Assembly: GCF_003591005.1 (NCBI RefSeq)
Contig: NZ_QYYD01000005.1
Location: forward strand, 184,402-248,401
Reading direction: 5' to 3'
Source: Rhodopseudomonas palustris
Lineage (GTDB): Bacteria > Pseudomonadota > Alphaproteobacteria > Rhizobiales > Xanthobacteraceae
Length of the DNA stretch: 64,000 nt
Within the stretch, counting starts at the first letter, position 1; the number at the start of each line of letters is the position of its first letter. Under the pieces are notes generated by a model. That model had not been told where the DNA came from. It worked only from the letters and a program-made list of their open reading frames with translations, and ran no database searches. The translations under genes and the position numbers were made by a program. Below, piece by piece: positions 16,982 through 25,392 of the stretch.

Positions 16982-17229
16982 GTAGAGTACGAAGGTGCAA
17001 ATGTTTCTCAAGAGTAAACTTTGTGCATTGACAATCACTCGCTGGGCACGCCGCTGCCATCGCTGTTAGCAGCGCCGCGGCGATGCCCGTGAATTCCGCG
17101 GCTCAATCGATTTGCAGGCAGCGATCGCCCGGCGATCGCGCAGCCCTCGTTCTTGTGTGGCCGGCGCGATTGAGTTGTTATGGTTTTGGCCGTGGCGTGC
17201 TAGGCGAAGACCAAACCAGGAGCCTGACG

Positions 17230-17889
17230 ATGAAGAGGAAAGCCGCGGCACGCCCGCCCGAAACCGCCGTCGACGCCGGCGACTATCGCACCGGGTCGAA
17301 CGCCCCGACGGAGAGCAATCGCAGCCTCGAGCGCGCGCTCGGCGCCAAGATCAGAGACACCAGGCGGGAACAGGACCTTTCGGTGCTCGACCTCGCCAGC
17401 GCCTCCAATATCTCGGCCGGCATGCTGTCGAAGATCGAGAACGGCCAGATCTCGCCGTCACTGTCGACCTTGCAGTCGATCGCCAACGCGCTGGCGGTGC
17501 CGCTCAGCCTGCTGTTCGCCGCATCGGAGGAGCGCCGCGACTGCTCGTTCGTCCGCGCCAAGCAGGGCGTGGTGATCGAGCGCCGCGGTACCAAGGTCGG
17601 CCACGTCTATCAGCTGCTCGGCCACATCAACAGTGAAGACCTCGTGGTCGAGCCTTATCTGATTACGTTGAAAGAAGAGGCCGACGCCCATACGGGCTTC
17701 CAACACGCCGGCACCGAATTCATCTACATGCTGACCGGCGAAGTGATCTATCGGCACGGCGACAAGAGTTATCGGCTGCGCCCCGGCGACTCGATGCTGT
17801 TCGATTCCGGCGCGCTGCACGGGCCCGAAGTGCTGGTGAAGCGGCCGATGACGTACCTGTCGATCATCGTCTATCCGCGCCGCGCCTAA
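17230..17889 (+). CDS. XRE-family regulator with C-terminal cupin domain
   Basis: A 219-residue regulator. A helix-turn-helix of the XRE/HipB type spans about 37-92 (LGAKIRDTRREQDLSVLDLA ... GMLSKIENGQISPSLSTL). A cupin sensor domain spans about 140-215 (HAGTEFIYMLTGEVIYRHGD, LRPGDSMLFDSGALHGPE). The cupin probably senses a small metabolite. ATG 17230 has an AGGAG ribosome site 7 bp upstream; longer frames lack homologous sequence. It stands between the importer/amidase operon (divergent) and the mgs genes (same strand), placing it to control both. Confidence 0.88.
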   Translation: MKRKAAARPPETAVDAGDYRTGSNAPTESNRSLERALGAKIRDTRREQDLSVLDLASASNISAGMLSKIENGQISPSLSTLQSIANALAVPLSLLFAASEERRDCSFVRAKQGVVIERRGTKVGHVYQLLGHINSEDLVVEPYLITLKEEADAHTGFQHAGTEFIYMLTGEVIYRHGDKSYRLRPGDSMLFDSGALHGPEVLVKRPMTYLSIIVYPRRA

Positions 17890-17909
17890 TCTCGCCGCAC
17901 CGCCTGCTT

Positions 17910-17937
17910 ACTTTCTTATCAGGAAAATCTTATTCCT
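17910..17937 (+). promoter_or_regulatory. Candidate activator site upstream of mgsA
   Basis: ACTTTCTTATCAGGAAAATC continues into TTATTCCT. It contains the inverted repeat AGGAA-7-TTCCT (17921-17937) and ends 5 bp before the putative -35 box at 17943, the usual position for an activator. It resembles 16955-16981 across the regulator gene. The XRE-cupin protein is the likely binder by position. Confidence 0.45.
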
Positions 17938-17942
17938 CTGGA

Positions 17943-17970
17943 TTGACGGCCGCGACGAAGCTGGTAGATT
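17943..17970 (+). promoter_or_regulatory. Putative sigma-70 promoter of the mgs operon
   Basis: A -35 box TTGACG (17943-17948) and a -10 box TAGATT (17965-17970) are separated by 16 bp. The start codon of mgsA follows 24 bp later with a GGGAG ribosome site (17984-17988). The short spacer would fit an activated promoter. Confidence 0.5.
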
Positions 17971-17994
17971 TGCCTCCCAACAAGGGAGAAGCAG

Positions 17995-18891
17995 ATGTGC
18001 GGCATCGTCGGACTGTTCCTGAAGAAACCGGCGCTGCAGCCGGCGCTCGGCGAGCATCTTTCGAAGATGCTGGCGACGATGTCGGCGCGCGGTCCGGACA
18101 GCGCCGGCATCGCCGTCTACGGCGACGGCAGCAATGATCGCCGGAAGCTGACGCTGCGCAGTGACAGCGCCGCAACCGACGACGAGATGGTGGCGCAGCT
18201 CGGCGCCCTGCTCGGCACGCCGGTTGATCTCGTCCGACGCTCCAATCACGTCGTGCTGTCGATCCCGAGCGACGGATTGGCCCAGACGACGGCCTGGCTG
18301 CAACAGCATCGGCCCGACATCTACGTGGTCAGCGCCGGTTCGCACATGGAGATCTATAAGGAAGTCGGCCTGCCCGAGCAGGTCGCAGAGCGCTTCTCGC
18401 TGGCGGGAATGCACGGCACCCACGGCATCGGCCACACCCGCATGGCCACGGAATCGGCCGTGACCACCAAGGGCGCACACCCGTTCTCGACCGGCGCCGA
18501 CCAGTGCCTGGTGCACAACGGTTCGCTGTCCAATCACAACAGCGTCCGGCGCACTCTCAAGCGCGAAGGCCTGCAGTTCGAGACGGAAAACGACTCCGAG
18601 GTCGCCGCGGGCTATCTCACCTGGCGGATGCGTGAAGGCGACAGCCTGAAGCAGGCGCTGACCTCGAGCCTGGATGCGCTGGACGGCTTCTTCACCTTCG
18701 TGGTCGGCACCCGCACCGGCTTTGCGGTGCTGCGCGATCCGATCGCCTGCAAGCCGGCGATCCTCGCCGAGTCCGATGACTACGTCGCGTTCGGCTCCGA
18801 ATTCCGCGCCCTCTCCGTCTTGCCGGGCATCGACCGCGCGCGCGTGTTCGAGCCCGAGCCCGCAACCGTCTATGCGTGGGAACGTGCCTGA
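17995..18891 (+). CDS. mgsA: N-methylglutamate synthase subunit A-like glutamine amidotransferase
   Basis: A 298-residue class II glutamine amidotransferase domain protein. It begins MCGIVGLF, so Cys2 is the N-terminal nucleophile after Met removal. RGPDSAGIAVYG, GIGHTRMATES and CLVHNGSLSNHNSVRR are the classical active-site segments. It corresponds to the N-terminal domain of glutamate synthase as a free subunit. Such genes occur as mgsA (N-methylglutamate synthase) or glxB beside GlnT. Its stop overlaps the next start (TGATG at 18889-18893). Assignment to methylamine rather than another amine rests on the neighbouring genes. Confidence 0.83.
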   Translation: MCGIVGLFLKKPALQPALGEHLSKMLATMSARGPDSAGIAVYGDGSNDRRKLTLRSDSAATDDEMVAQLGALLGTPVDLVRRSNHVVLSIPSDGLAQTTAWLQQHRPDIYVVSAGSHMEIYKEVGLPEQVAERFSLAGMHGTHGIGHTRMATESAVTTKGAHPFSTGADQCLVHNGSLSNHNSVRRTLKREGLQFETENDSEVAAGYLTWRMREGDSLKQALTSSLDALDGFFTFVVGTRTGFAVLRDPIACKPAILAESDDYVAFGSEFRALSVLPGIDRARVFEPEPATVYAWERA

Positions 18892-19577
18892 TGCCGCAGA
18901 TCGATCTTGCTCAACAAAGTGTTCGCGAGCTCAACGCGGCGCTGCACCAGGTCAAGCCGGATACCAACGAGACGCTGTGGGAAGTGTCCAATTCGGACGG
19001 CAAGCACGCGATCGGCGCCGGCGTCGATGCCCCGATCGACATCGAGATCAAAGGGCACGTCGGTTATTACTGCGGCGGCATGAACAAGCGGGCCTCGATC
19101 CGCATCCACGGCAACGCCGGGACCGGCGTCGCCGAGAACATGATGTCGGGCGTGGTCCATGTGATGGGCGACGCCAGCCAATCGGCCGGCGCCACCGGAC
19201 ATGGCGGCTTGCTGATCGTCGAGGGTGACGCCGCAGCGCGGTGCGGCATCTCGATGAAGGGCATCGACATCGTCGTCAAAGGCTCGATCGGCGCGATGAG
19301 CGCCTTCATGGCGCAGGCCGGCAATCTGATCGTGTTCGGCGACGCCGGCGAAGCGCTCGGCGACTCGATCTACGAAGCCACCATCTTCGTTCGCGGCAAG
19401 GTCAAAAGTCTCGGCGCCGACTGCGTCGAGAAACAGATGACCGAGGACGACAAGGCCCGGCTCGCCGAACTCGCCAGCCGCGCCGGCATCGAGCACGCCA
19501 ATCCGGACGAGTTCCGGATGTATGGCTCGGCGCGCCAGCTCTATCACTTCCACGTCGACAATATTGCAGCTTACTGA
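18891..19577 (+). CDS. mgsB: N-methylglutamate synthase subunit B-like protein
   Basis: A 228-residue stand-alone version of the C-terminal GXGXG beta-helix domain of glutamate synthase. Its repeats include IEIKGHVGYYCGGMNKRASI, MMSGVVHVMGDASQSAG and IVVKGSIGAMSAFMAQAGN. It has no catalytic residues of its own and holds the complex together. ATG 18891 couples it to mgsA; an upstream GTG at 18876 would duplicate mgsA sequence and is less likely. It is followed after 9 bp by mgsC. Confidence 0.83.
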   Translation: MPQIDLAQQSVRELNAALHQVKPDTNETLWEVSNSDGKHAIGAGVDAPIDIEIKGHVGYYCGGMNKRASIRIHGNAGTGVAENMMSGVVHVMGDASQSAGATGHGGLLIVEGDAAARCGISMKGIDIVVKGSIGAMSAFMAQAGNLIVFGDAGEALGDSIYEATIFVRGKVKSLGADCVEKQMTEDDKARLAELASRAGIEHANPDEFRMYGSARQLYHFHVDNIAAY

Positions 19578-19586
19578 ACGGTCACG

Positions 19587-20918
19587 ATGTCCTCTTCACA
19601 TTCAATCAAGACCGAACCGCGCTTCTCGGCGACGTTCGATCGCTATGCGATTTCCGAAATCCAGCGAGCCGCCGCGACCGGCATCTACGATATCCGCGGC
19701 GGCGGAGCCAAGCGGCGCGTCCCGCATTTCGACGATCTGTTGTTTCTCGGCGCGTCGATGTCGCGCTATCCGTTGGAGGGCTACCGCGAGAAATGCGGCA
19801 CCGACGTCGTGCTCGGCGCCCGCTACGCCAAGAAGCCGATCACGCTGAAGACGCCGGTGACCATCGCCGGCATGAGCTTCGGCTCGCTGTCGGCGCAGGC
19901 CAAAGAGGCGCTGGGCCGCGGCGCCAGCGCGGTCGGCACCTCGACCACCACCGGCGACGGCGGCATGACCAACGAGGAGCGGACGCATTCCTCGACGCTG
20001 GTGTATCAGTTACTGCCGTCGCGCTACGGCATGAACCCCGACGATCTGCGCCGCGCCGACGCGATCGAGATCGTGATCGGCCAGGGCGCCAAGCCCGGCG
20101 GCGGCGGCATGCTGCTCGGGCAGAAGATCTCGCCCCGCGTCGCCGAAATGCGCACCCTGCCCGAAGGCATCGATCAGCGCTCGTCGTCGCGGCATCCCGA
20201 CTGGACCGGCCCCGACGATCTCGAAATCAAGATCGAGGAGCTGCGCGAGATCACCGACTGGGAGAAGCCGATCTACATCAAGATCGGCGCCAGCAGGCCC
20301 TATTACGACACGGCGCTGGCGGTGAAATCCGGCGCCGACGTGGTGGTGATCGACGGCATGCAGGGCGGCACCGCCGCCACCCAGGAAGTGTTCATCGAGC
20401 ACGTCGGCATTCCGACGCTCGCCGCGATCCGCCCAGCCGTGGCGGCGCTGCAGGAGCTCGGCATGCAGCGCAAGGTCCAACTGATCGTCTCCGGCGGCAT
20501 CCGCACCGGCGCCGACGTCGCCAAGGCGCTGGCACTCGGCGCCGACGCGGTGGCGATCGGAACCGCGGCGCTGATCGCGCTTGGTGATAACAATCCCTCG
20601 CTCGAGGGCGAATACAACAAGCTCGGCACCACCGCCGGCGCCTATGACGACTGGCACGAAGGCCGCGACCCGGCCGGCATCACCACCCAGGATCCGGAGC
20701 TCGCCAAGCGGCTCGATCCGATCGTGGCCGGCCGCCGGCTCGCCAACTACCTGTCGGTGCTGACGCTCGAGACCCAGACCATCGCCCGGGCCTGCGGCAA
20801 GAGCCACATCCACAATCTCGAGCCCGAAGACCTCGTCGCGCTGACGATCGAGGCGGCGGCGATGGCGCGCGTGCCGCTGGTCGGCACCGATTGGATTCCC
20901 GGACGTGACCGACTGTAA
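19587..20918 (+). CDS. mgsC: N-methylglutamate synthase subunit C-like, FMN domain without the Fe-S cysteines
   Basis: A 443-residue FMN-binding glutamate-synthase domain. MSFGSLSAQAKEALGRGA, GQGAKPGGGGMLLG, DGMQGGTAATQEVF and SGGIRTGADVAKALALGADA are the usual flavin and substrate segments. In glutamate synthase a Cys-x5-Cys-x4-Cys motif just before PVG-TQ binds a 3Fe-4S cluster. Here that place reads AYDDWHEGRDPAGITTQD (about 352-369) with Tyr353, Trp356 and Asp361. The whole protein has only two cysteines (70 and 403), so no such cluster can form. N-methylglutamate synthesis from glutamate and methylamine has no net redox change, so the loss can be tolerated. Confidence 0.83.
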   Translation: MSSSHSIKTEPRFSATFDRYAISEIQRAAATGIYDIRGGGAKRRVPHFDDLLFLGASMSRYPLEGYREKCGTDVVLGARYAKKPITLKTPVTIAGMSFGSLSAQAKEALGRGASAVGTSTTTGDGGMTNEERTHSSTLVYQLLPSRYGMNPDDLRRADAIEIVIGQGAKPGGGGMLLGQKISPRVAEMRTLPEGIDQRSSSRHPDWTGPDDLEIKIEELREITDWEKPIYIKIGASRPYYDTALAVKSGADVVVIDGMQGGTAATQEVFIEHVGIPTLAAIRPAVAALQELGMQRKVQLIVSGGIRTGADVAKALALGADAVAIGTAALIALGDNNPSLEGEYNKLGTTAGAYDDWHEGRDPAGITTQDPELAKRLDPIVAGRRLANYLSVLTLETQTIARACGKSHIHNLEPEDLVALTIEAAAMARVPLVGTDWIPGRDRL

Positions 20919-20942
20919 CGCTTACACCCGAGAAGAGGCCCC

Positions 20943-22241
20943 ATGTCGATCGATCTCGCTGAAGCCGCCAAAGAACGAAAGATCAAGTACTTCCTGATCT
21001 CCTACACTGACCTGATCGGGACCCAGCGCGCCAAGCTGGTGCCTGCCGAAGCAATCGGCGGCATGGCCAAAAACGGTGCCGGCTTCGCCGGCTTCGCCAC
21101 CTGGCTCGACATGTCGCCGGCCGATCCCGACATGCTGGCGATCCCCGACGCGGACAGCCTGATCCAATTGCCATGGAAGCCGGAAGTCGGCTGGCTCGCC
21201 GCCGATTTGTGGATGGCCGGCAAGCCGGTCGAACAGGCGCCGCGCAACATGCTGAAGCGGCTGATCGGCAAGGCCGCCGAACGCGGCTTTCAGCTCAAAA
21301 GCGGCGTCGAGTGCGAGTTCTTCCTGATCTCTCCGGACGGCGAACGCGTCGGCGACGCCGCCGATCGCCAGGCCAAGCCGTGCTACGACCAGTCTGCGCT
21401 GATGCGGCGCTACGAGGTGATCAGCGAGATCTGCGACGGCATGCTGCAGCTCGGCTGGCGGCCCTATCAGAACGACCACGAGGACGCCAACGGCCAGTTC
21501 GAGATGAACTGGGACTACAGCGACGCGCTGATCACCGCCGACCGCCACGCCTTCTTCAAATACATGGTCAAGTCGATCGCCGAGAAGCATCAGCTGCGCG
21601 CCACCTTCATGCCGAAGCCGTTCTCCAGCCTGACCGGCAACGGCTGTCACGTCCACGTCTCGCTGTGGAACGACGGCCGCAATCTTTTCGAGGACGACAC
21701 GGACGAACTCGGCATCTCGCCGATCGCCTACAAGTTCATCGGCGGCATCATCCATTCGGCCGATGCGATGGCGGCGATTCTCAATCCGACCATCAACTCC
21801 TACAAGCGCATCAATGCGCCGCGCACCATCTCCGGCGCGACCTGGAGCCCGAACACGGTCACCTTCTCGGGCAACAACCGCACCCACATGATCCGGATTC
21901 CCGAAAGCGGCCGCTTCGAGCTGCGCCTCGCCGACGGCGCCGCCAATCCCTACGCCATGCAGGCCGCGATCCTGGCCGCCGGCCTCGACGGCATCGAGAG
22001 CAACCGCGATCCCGGCAAGCGTCTCGACATCAACATGTACACCGACGGCCATCTGGCGGGCGACGTCAAACGCCTGCCGCTCAATCTGCTCGACGCGCTA
22101 CGCGCGCTGGAAAGCTCGAAGCTGATGAGCGACAGCCTCGGCCAATACATCCCCGCCTATCTGAAGCTGAAGCACGAAGAATGGAACGACTTCTCCCGGC
22201 ATCTCACCCAATGGGAACGAGAGACCACGTTCGATTGCTGA
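20943..22241 (+). CDS. glnT: GlnT-type glutamine synthetase / gamma-glutamylmethylamide synthetase-like
   Basis: A 432-residue ATP-dependent glutamate-amine ligase of the short GlnT/GmaS group. Conserved blocks are KYFLISYTDLIGTQRAKLVP (about 14-33), GVECEFFLISPDG, NDHEDANGQFEMNWDY, GNGCHVHVSLW, NPTINSYKRINAPRT and RFELRLADGAANPY, covering the metal and ATP sites. It follows mgsC by 24 bp. In the N-methylglutamate pathway this position is taken by GmaS, which joins methylamine to glutamate; GlnT proteins use ammonia. The sequence alone does not settle which amine is used. Confidence 0.82.
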   Translation: MSIDLAEAAKERKIKYFLISYTDLIGTQRAKLVPAEAIGGMAKNGAGFAGFATWLDMSPADPDMLAIPDADSLIQLPWKPEVGWLAADLWMAGKPVEQAPRNMLKRLIGKAAERGFQLKSGVECEFFLISPDGERVGDAADRQAKPCYDQSALMRRYEVISEICDGMLQLGWRPYQNDHEDANGQFEMNWDYSDALITADRHAFFKYMVKSIAEKHQLRATFMPKPFSSLTGNGCHVHVSLWNDGRNLFEDDTDELGISPIAYKFIGGIIHSADAMAAILNPTINSYKRINAPRTISGATWSPNTVTFSGNNRTHMIRIPESGRFELRLADGAANPYAMQAAILAAGLDGIESNRDPGKRLDINMYTDGHLAGDVKRLPLNLLDALRALESSKLMSDSLGQYIPAYLKLKHEEWNDFSRHLTQWERETTFDC

Positions 22242-22763
22242 CGCCCCTGCCCCCGGATTCCGTGGCGCATCCGGGATCGGCCTCATAGCAGACCCGGTCG
22301 ATTTTCGCGGTGTGGCAGACATTTCCGGATTGGCTGATCGCCGTCCGGATTGGTTAGCCGCCCCCGGTTCTTGTAAGCGACCTTCGTCTTGTCCTCACTG
22401 GAGATCGCGGCGTCTTCGAGAAACGTCCGCGCGCCCCCGCCTCGGCGTTCTGATAGGGATAGTCTTGGGGCGGCCGACTGGACGCATCGACCCACGGCGG
22501 GCAGCGATCCCGACACAAACGGGCTCGCCCTCTGCGCCACTACCGTTCCCCGGCGTCCCCAACGTCACCACCAATCCGCCGACCGCGGCGAGCCATCCCT
22601 CGCCGCTACGTACGCTTGGCACTCTCTTCGACCTGCCGTGAGCAGCTTCTGGTATCATTCCAGCCCGTCGAGGTTTCATCCGACATCGCCGTGGCGATCA
22701 TGAGATCGCCGCTTCAGGCGCACCGGTTGTGACGGGTGGCAGCATAGCTCAGCGGGTGAGGCT
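22242..22763. other. 522-bp gap, no convincing gene, short tandem repeat
   Basis: No frame here has a recognisable protein or good start. A weak hairpin (CCCGGAT 22252-22258 with ATCCGGG 22269-22275) lies 10 bp after the glnT stop and may end its transcript, though no T-run follows. TCCGGATTGG occurs twice with a 20-bp period (22324-22333 and 22344-22353). The short low-quality frames on both strands could be eroded mobile-element sequence, but I cannot show it. Confidence 0.5.
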
Positions 22764-23552
22764 TCACTTCAGCGAGCCCAGCCGCCGCGAGGCTCGGGTC
22801 GCCGACGCCTTGACCAGTTCGCAGAGTTCTTCGATGGCGCGAGCCGACAGTCGCTGCCGCGGCACGGCGCCGCTCAGGGCGGCAATGATTCCGCCGCTGG
22901 CGTCTCGAACAGGGGCTCCGACAGCAAAGACGTTGTCGAGGTTCTCCTCGTCGCAGATGACGTAGCCCAGCCGACGACCTTCCCTGAGATCCTTGAGCAC
23001 CGCGGACACCGAGCGCTTCGTTTTCTTCGTCAGCTGTTTGAGCGGGCCGGTGCCGAGCAGGGTTTGGACGTCGTCGTCCGTACTGTCGAGCAGCAAGGCT
23101 TTGCCGAGCGCCGTCGAATGGATGTAGGTGCGTGACCCCGGCGCATTGGTGATCGAGATCGGGCCGCCGCTCTGCACGGCCGCCAAATACACGACGTCCT
23201 TGCCGCGCAGCACGCCGAGAAAGCTGTTGACCTGATGCTGCTCGGCGAGCAGATGCAGTTCCGGCGCGGTGGCGGCGTTCAGGTCGGTCGAGGCCAGGAA
23301 GGCCGAGCCAATCTGAAATGCCTTGTAGCCGATCTTCCACTTCGAATTGCCCAGCGACTTCTCGACGAAGCCGGCCTCGGACAGGGTGTTGATCAGGCGC
23401 TGCGCGATGCTCGGCGCCACGCCGAGTTGACGGCCCAATTCGCGCACGCCGAGTTCGCCCTCGCGGCCCAGCAGTTCCAGCACCGCCAAGGCCCGCGCGA
23501 CGGTTTGGCTGCCGGTCGGCGTCTTTCCTGCACTAACCATTTGGAGGGCCAT
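22764..23552 (-). CDS. IclR-family transcription regulator
   Basis: A 262-residue regulator. The winged helix occupies about 17-75 (TVARALAVLELLGREGELGV, LGVAPSIAQRLINTLSEAGF). The effector domain follows (LGVLRGKDVVYLAAVQSGGP, IHSTALGKALL, RRLGYVICDEENLDNVFAVG). It is the last gene in the minus-strand F420 block, 87 bp after cofD, and may form its own unit. A second IclR gene at 50353 flanks the other end. Either could bind the shared operator-like sites before the F420 operons. Confidence 0.92.
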   Translation of the reverse strand: MALQMVSAGKTPTGSQTVARALAVLELLGREGELGVRELGRQLGVAPSIAQRLINTLSEAGFVEKSLGNSKWKIGYKAFQIGSAFLASTDLNAATAPELHLLAEQHQVNSFLGVLRGKDVVYLAAVQSGGPISITNAPGSRTYIHSTALGKALLLDSTDDDVQTLLGTGPLKQLTKKTKRSVSAVLKDLREGRRLGYVICDEENLDNVFAVGAPVRDASGGIIAALSGAVPRQRLSARAIEELCELVKASATRASRRLGSLK

Positions 23553-23639
23553 CCCAGCGACATTCAGCCATGGCGTCCGCGCGATCCCGCGGCCGCGACG
23601 AGCGATGCGGATACTCGGTTGCCGGCGTCATTTCAAAGC

Positions 23640-24629
23640 CTATTTGGTCGAGGCTGGAGACGGCTGGGAAGCTGGAGTTCGGACGAGCTGCCGGGCAAAG
23701 GCGAGGCACTCCTTCGCGAGATCGACCCGATCGGCCCTTGATCGCATCACCGTGGGCACGACATGGACAGCCATCCCCAGCGCCGCAATCTCCGTCGCCA
23801 GCGCTTCGTCGCAACGATCGATGACGATGCCGTCCACCAGGCCCCGGTAGTGCGCAGCGACGCCGAGCGCCGACACCGGCGCATTCAGTTCCTGCATGAT
23901 CTTGGCCGCCGGACCCTTGATGGCGGCGCCGCCGACGATCGGGGACACCACGATGATCGGCCCGCCGAGCCCCTTCAGCCAAGCGCGGGCGCCCGGCACT
24001 GCGAGGATCGGATCGATGCTGAGATACGGGTTCGACGGGCAGACGATCACGGCTGCCGGCCGCCGCAACGCTTCAATCGCAGGATTGAGCCGTGCCGTCG
24101 TGGCCCCTTCGAACGCGATGCGATCGACCGGAACGCCGCATGCCAGCCGCACGAAGTATTCCTGGAAGGCGATGCTGCGGCCGCCGCTGTGGATCACCGT
24201 GCGCACTGCATCGTCCGACATCGGCAGCAGCCGCGAGCGGATGCCGAGCGCGGCGCTCAGCTCGGCGGTGATGTCGGTCAGCGTCGCGCCCTCGCGCAGA
24301 CGATTGCTGCGATACGCGTGGGTGGCAAGATCGCGGTCGCCGAGCCTGAACCAGGCCGGCCCGCCGAGCCGCGCCAGCTGCTCCATGAAGCCCCACGTCT
24401 CGCCTTCGAGGCCCCAGCCCTGCTGGCTGTTGGCAACGCCGCCGAGCGTATAGGTGACCGTGTCGAGGTCGGGGCTGATGTGGAAGCCGAGATGCTCGAA
24501 ATCGTCGCCGGTGTTGACCACGACGGTGAGCCGGTCGCCGAGCAGATGCGAAAGCCCCTCCGCCAGCTTGGCGCCGCCGACGCCGCCAGCGAGGGCAATG
24601 ATGTGATCGTCTGCAGCAGGCGTCGTCAT
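23640..24629 (-). CDS. cofD: 2-phospho-L-lactate transferase (F420 biosynthesis)
   Basis: A 329-residue CofD/FbiA: joins the phospholactate-type side chain to the deazaflavin FO, giving F420-0. The glycine-rich N terminus IIALAGGVGGAKLAEGL (about 10-26), VVVNTGDDFEHLGFHISPDLD, GDRDLATHAYRSNRLREG and CPSNPYLSIDPILAVPGAR are family signatures. Length is normal. It overlaps cofE by 4 bp (ATGA at 24626-24629). In proteobacteria the side chain may come from 3-phosphoglycerate instead of phospholactate; sequence inspection does not decide this. Confidence 0.94.
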   Translation of the reverse strand: MTTPAADDHIIALAGGVGGAKLAEGLSHLLGDRLTVVVNTGDDFEHLGFHISPDLDTVTYTLGGVANSQQGWGLEGETWGFMEQLARLGGPAWFRLGDRDLATHAYRSNRLREGATLTDITAELSAALGIRSRLLPMSDDAVRTVIHSGGRSIAFQEYFVRLACGVPVDRIAFEGATTARLNPAIEALRRPAAVIVCPSNPYLSIDPILAVPGARAWLKGLGGPIIVVSPIVGGAAIKGPAAKIMQELNAPVSALGVAAHYRGLVDGIVIDRCDEALATEIAALGMAVHVVPTVMRSRADRVDLAKECLAFARQLVRTPASQPSPASTK

Positions 24630-25381
24630 CGAAACATATCCATATGCTTGGGCCTCAGCAGGTCACGCGCGGTGCCGCTGCCGGTGAGGTCGATGCCGCG
24701 GACGACAACGACCGGCGTTGCTTCCGCCGCCTGCCCCATCACCAGCGATGCCGCGGCCGCGACTTCGTCGGCGGCGCCGACCTCGGTGGTCTCGAGCTTG
24801 CGGCCGAACAAATCGGGCTGACCGCGCAGGTCGCGCATCGTGGCGACGCCGGCAGCGCCGATCGTGGTGCCGATCGTGCCGTTGCGCCAGGCGCGGCCGA
24901 TGCTGTCGATGATCATCACGCCGACGGCCGCGCCGGTCCCGGCGACGAGCCGCTCGCGGATGCGCTGCGCCGACCCGTCGGGGTCGACCGGCAGCAGCAG
25001 CGCCGTTTCGCCCTCCACATTGGAGCGGTCGATGCCGGCATTGGCCAGCACCAGACCGAGCCGGTGTTCGACGATGATCACGCCGGGCCGGATCCGAAGC
25101 ACGTCGTTCGACTCCGCCAGGATCAGCTCGACCACGCGCGGATCCTTATGGGCCTTCGCGGCGATCTCGACGGCCTGCGGCGACGGCGTCACCGTCCCCA
25201 GATCGACGCTGCGGCCCTCGGCCTTGGACACCACCTTCTGGGCAATGACGACGACGTCGCCGTCCTGCAGCCACGCATCGTCCGACGGCAAGGCAGCGAG
25301 GATCAAACCGGCAAGGTCGTCACCCGGGGCCACCAGCGGCAGCCCCTCCACGGCATAAAGCTCGACAGCACGTCTGATCAA
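24626..25381 (-). CDS. cofE: F420-0:gamma-glutamyl ligase
   Basis: A 251-residue CofE: adds glutamate residues to F420-0 using GTP. Recognisable blocks are DGDVVVIAQKVVSKAEGRSV, RIRPGVIIVEHRLGLVLANAGID and DSIGRAWRNGTIGTTIGAAGV. It matches the stand-alone archaeal/proteobacterial form and lacks the extra C-terminal FMN domain of mycobacterial FbiB, so final reduction of dehydro-F420 by such a domain is not provided here. It is 11 bp after npdG and overlaps cofD. Confidence 0.93.
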   Translation of the reverse strand: MIRRAVELYAVEGLPLVAPGDDLAGLILAALPSDDAWLQDGDVVVIAQKVVSKAEGRSVDLGTVTPSPQAVEIAAKAHKDPRVVELILAESNDVLRIRPGVIIVEHRLGLVLANAGIDRSNVEGETALLLPVDPDGSAQRIRERLVAGTGAAVGVMIIDSIGRAWRNGTIGTTIGAAGVATMRDLRGQPDLFGRKLETTEVGAADEVAAAASLVMGQAAEATPVVVVRGIDLTGSGTARDLLRPKHMDMFR

Positions 25382-25392
25382 GATGGCCCTCC

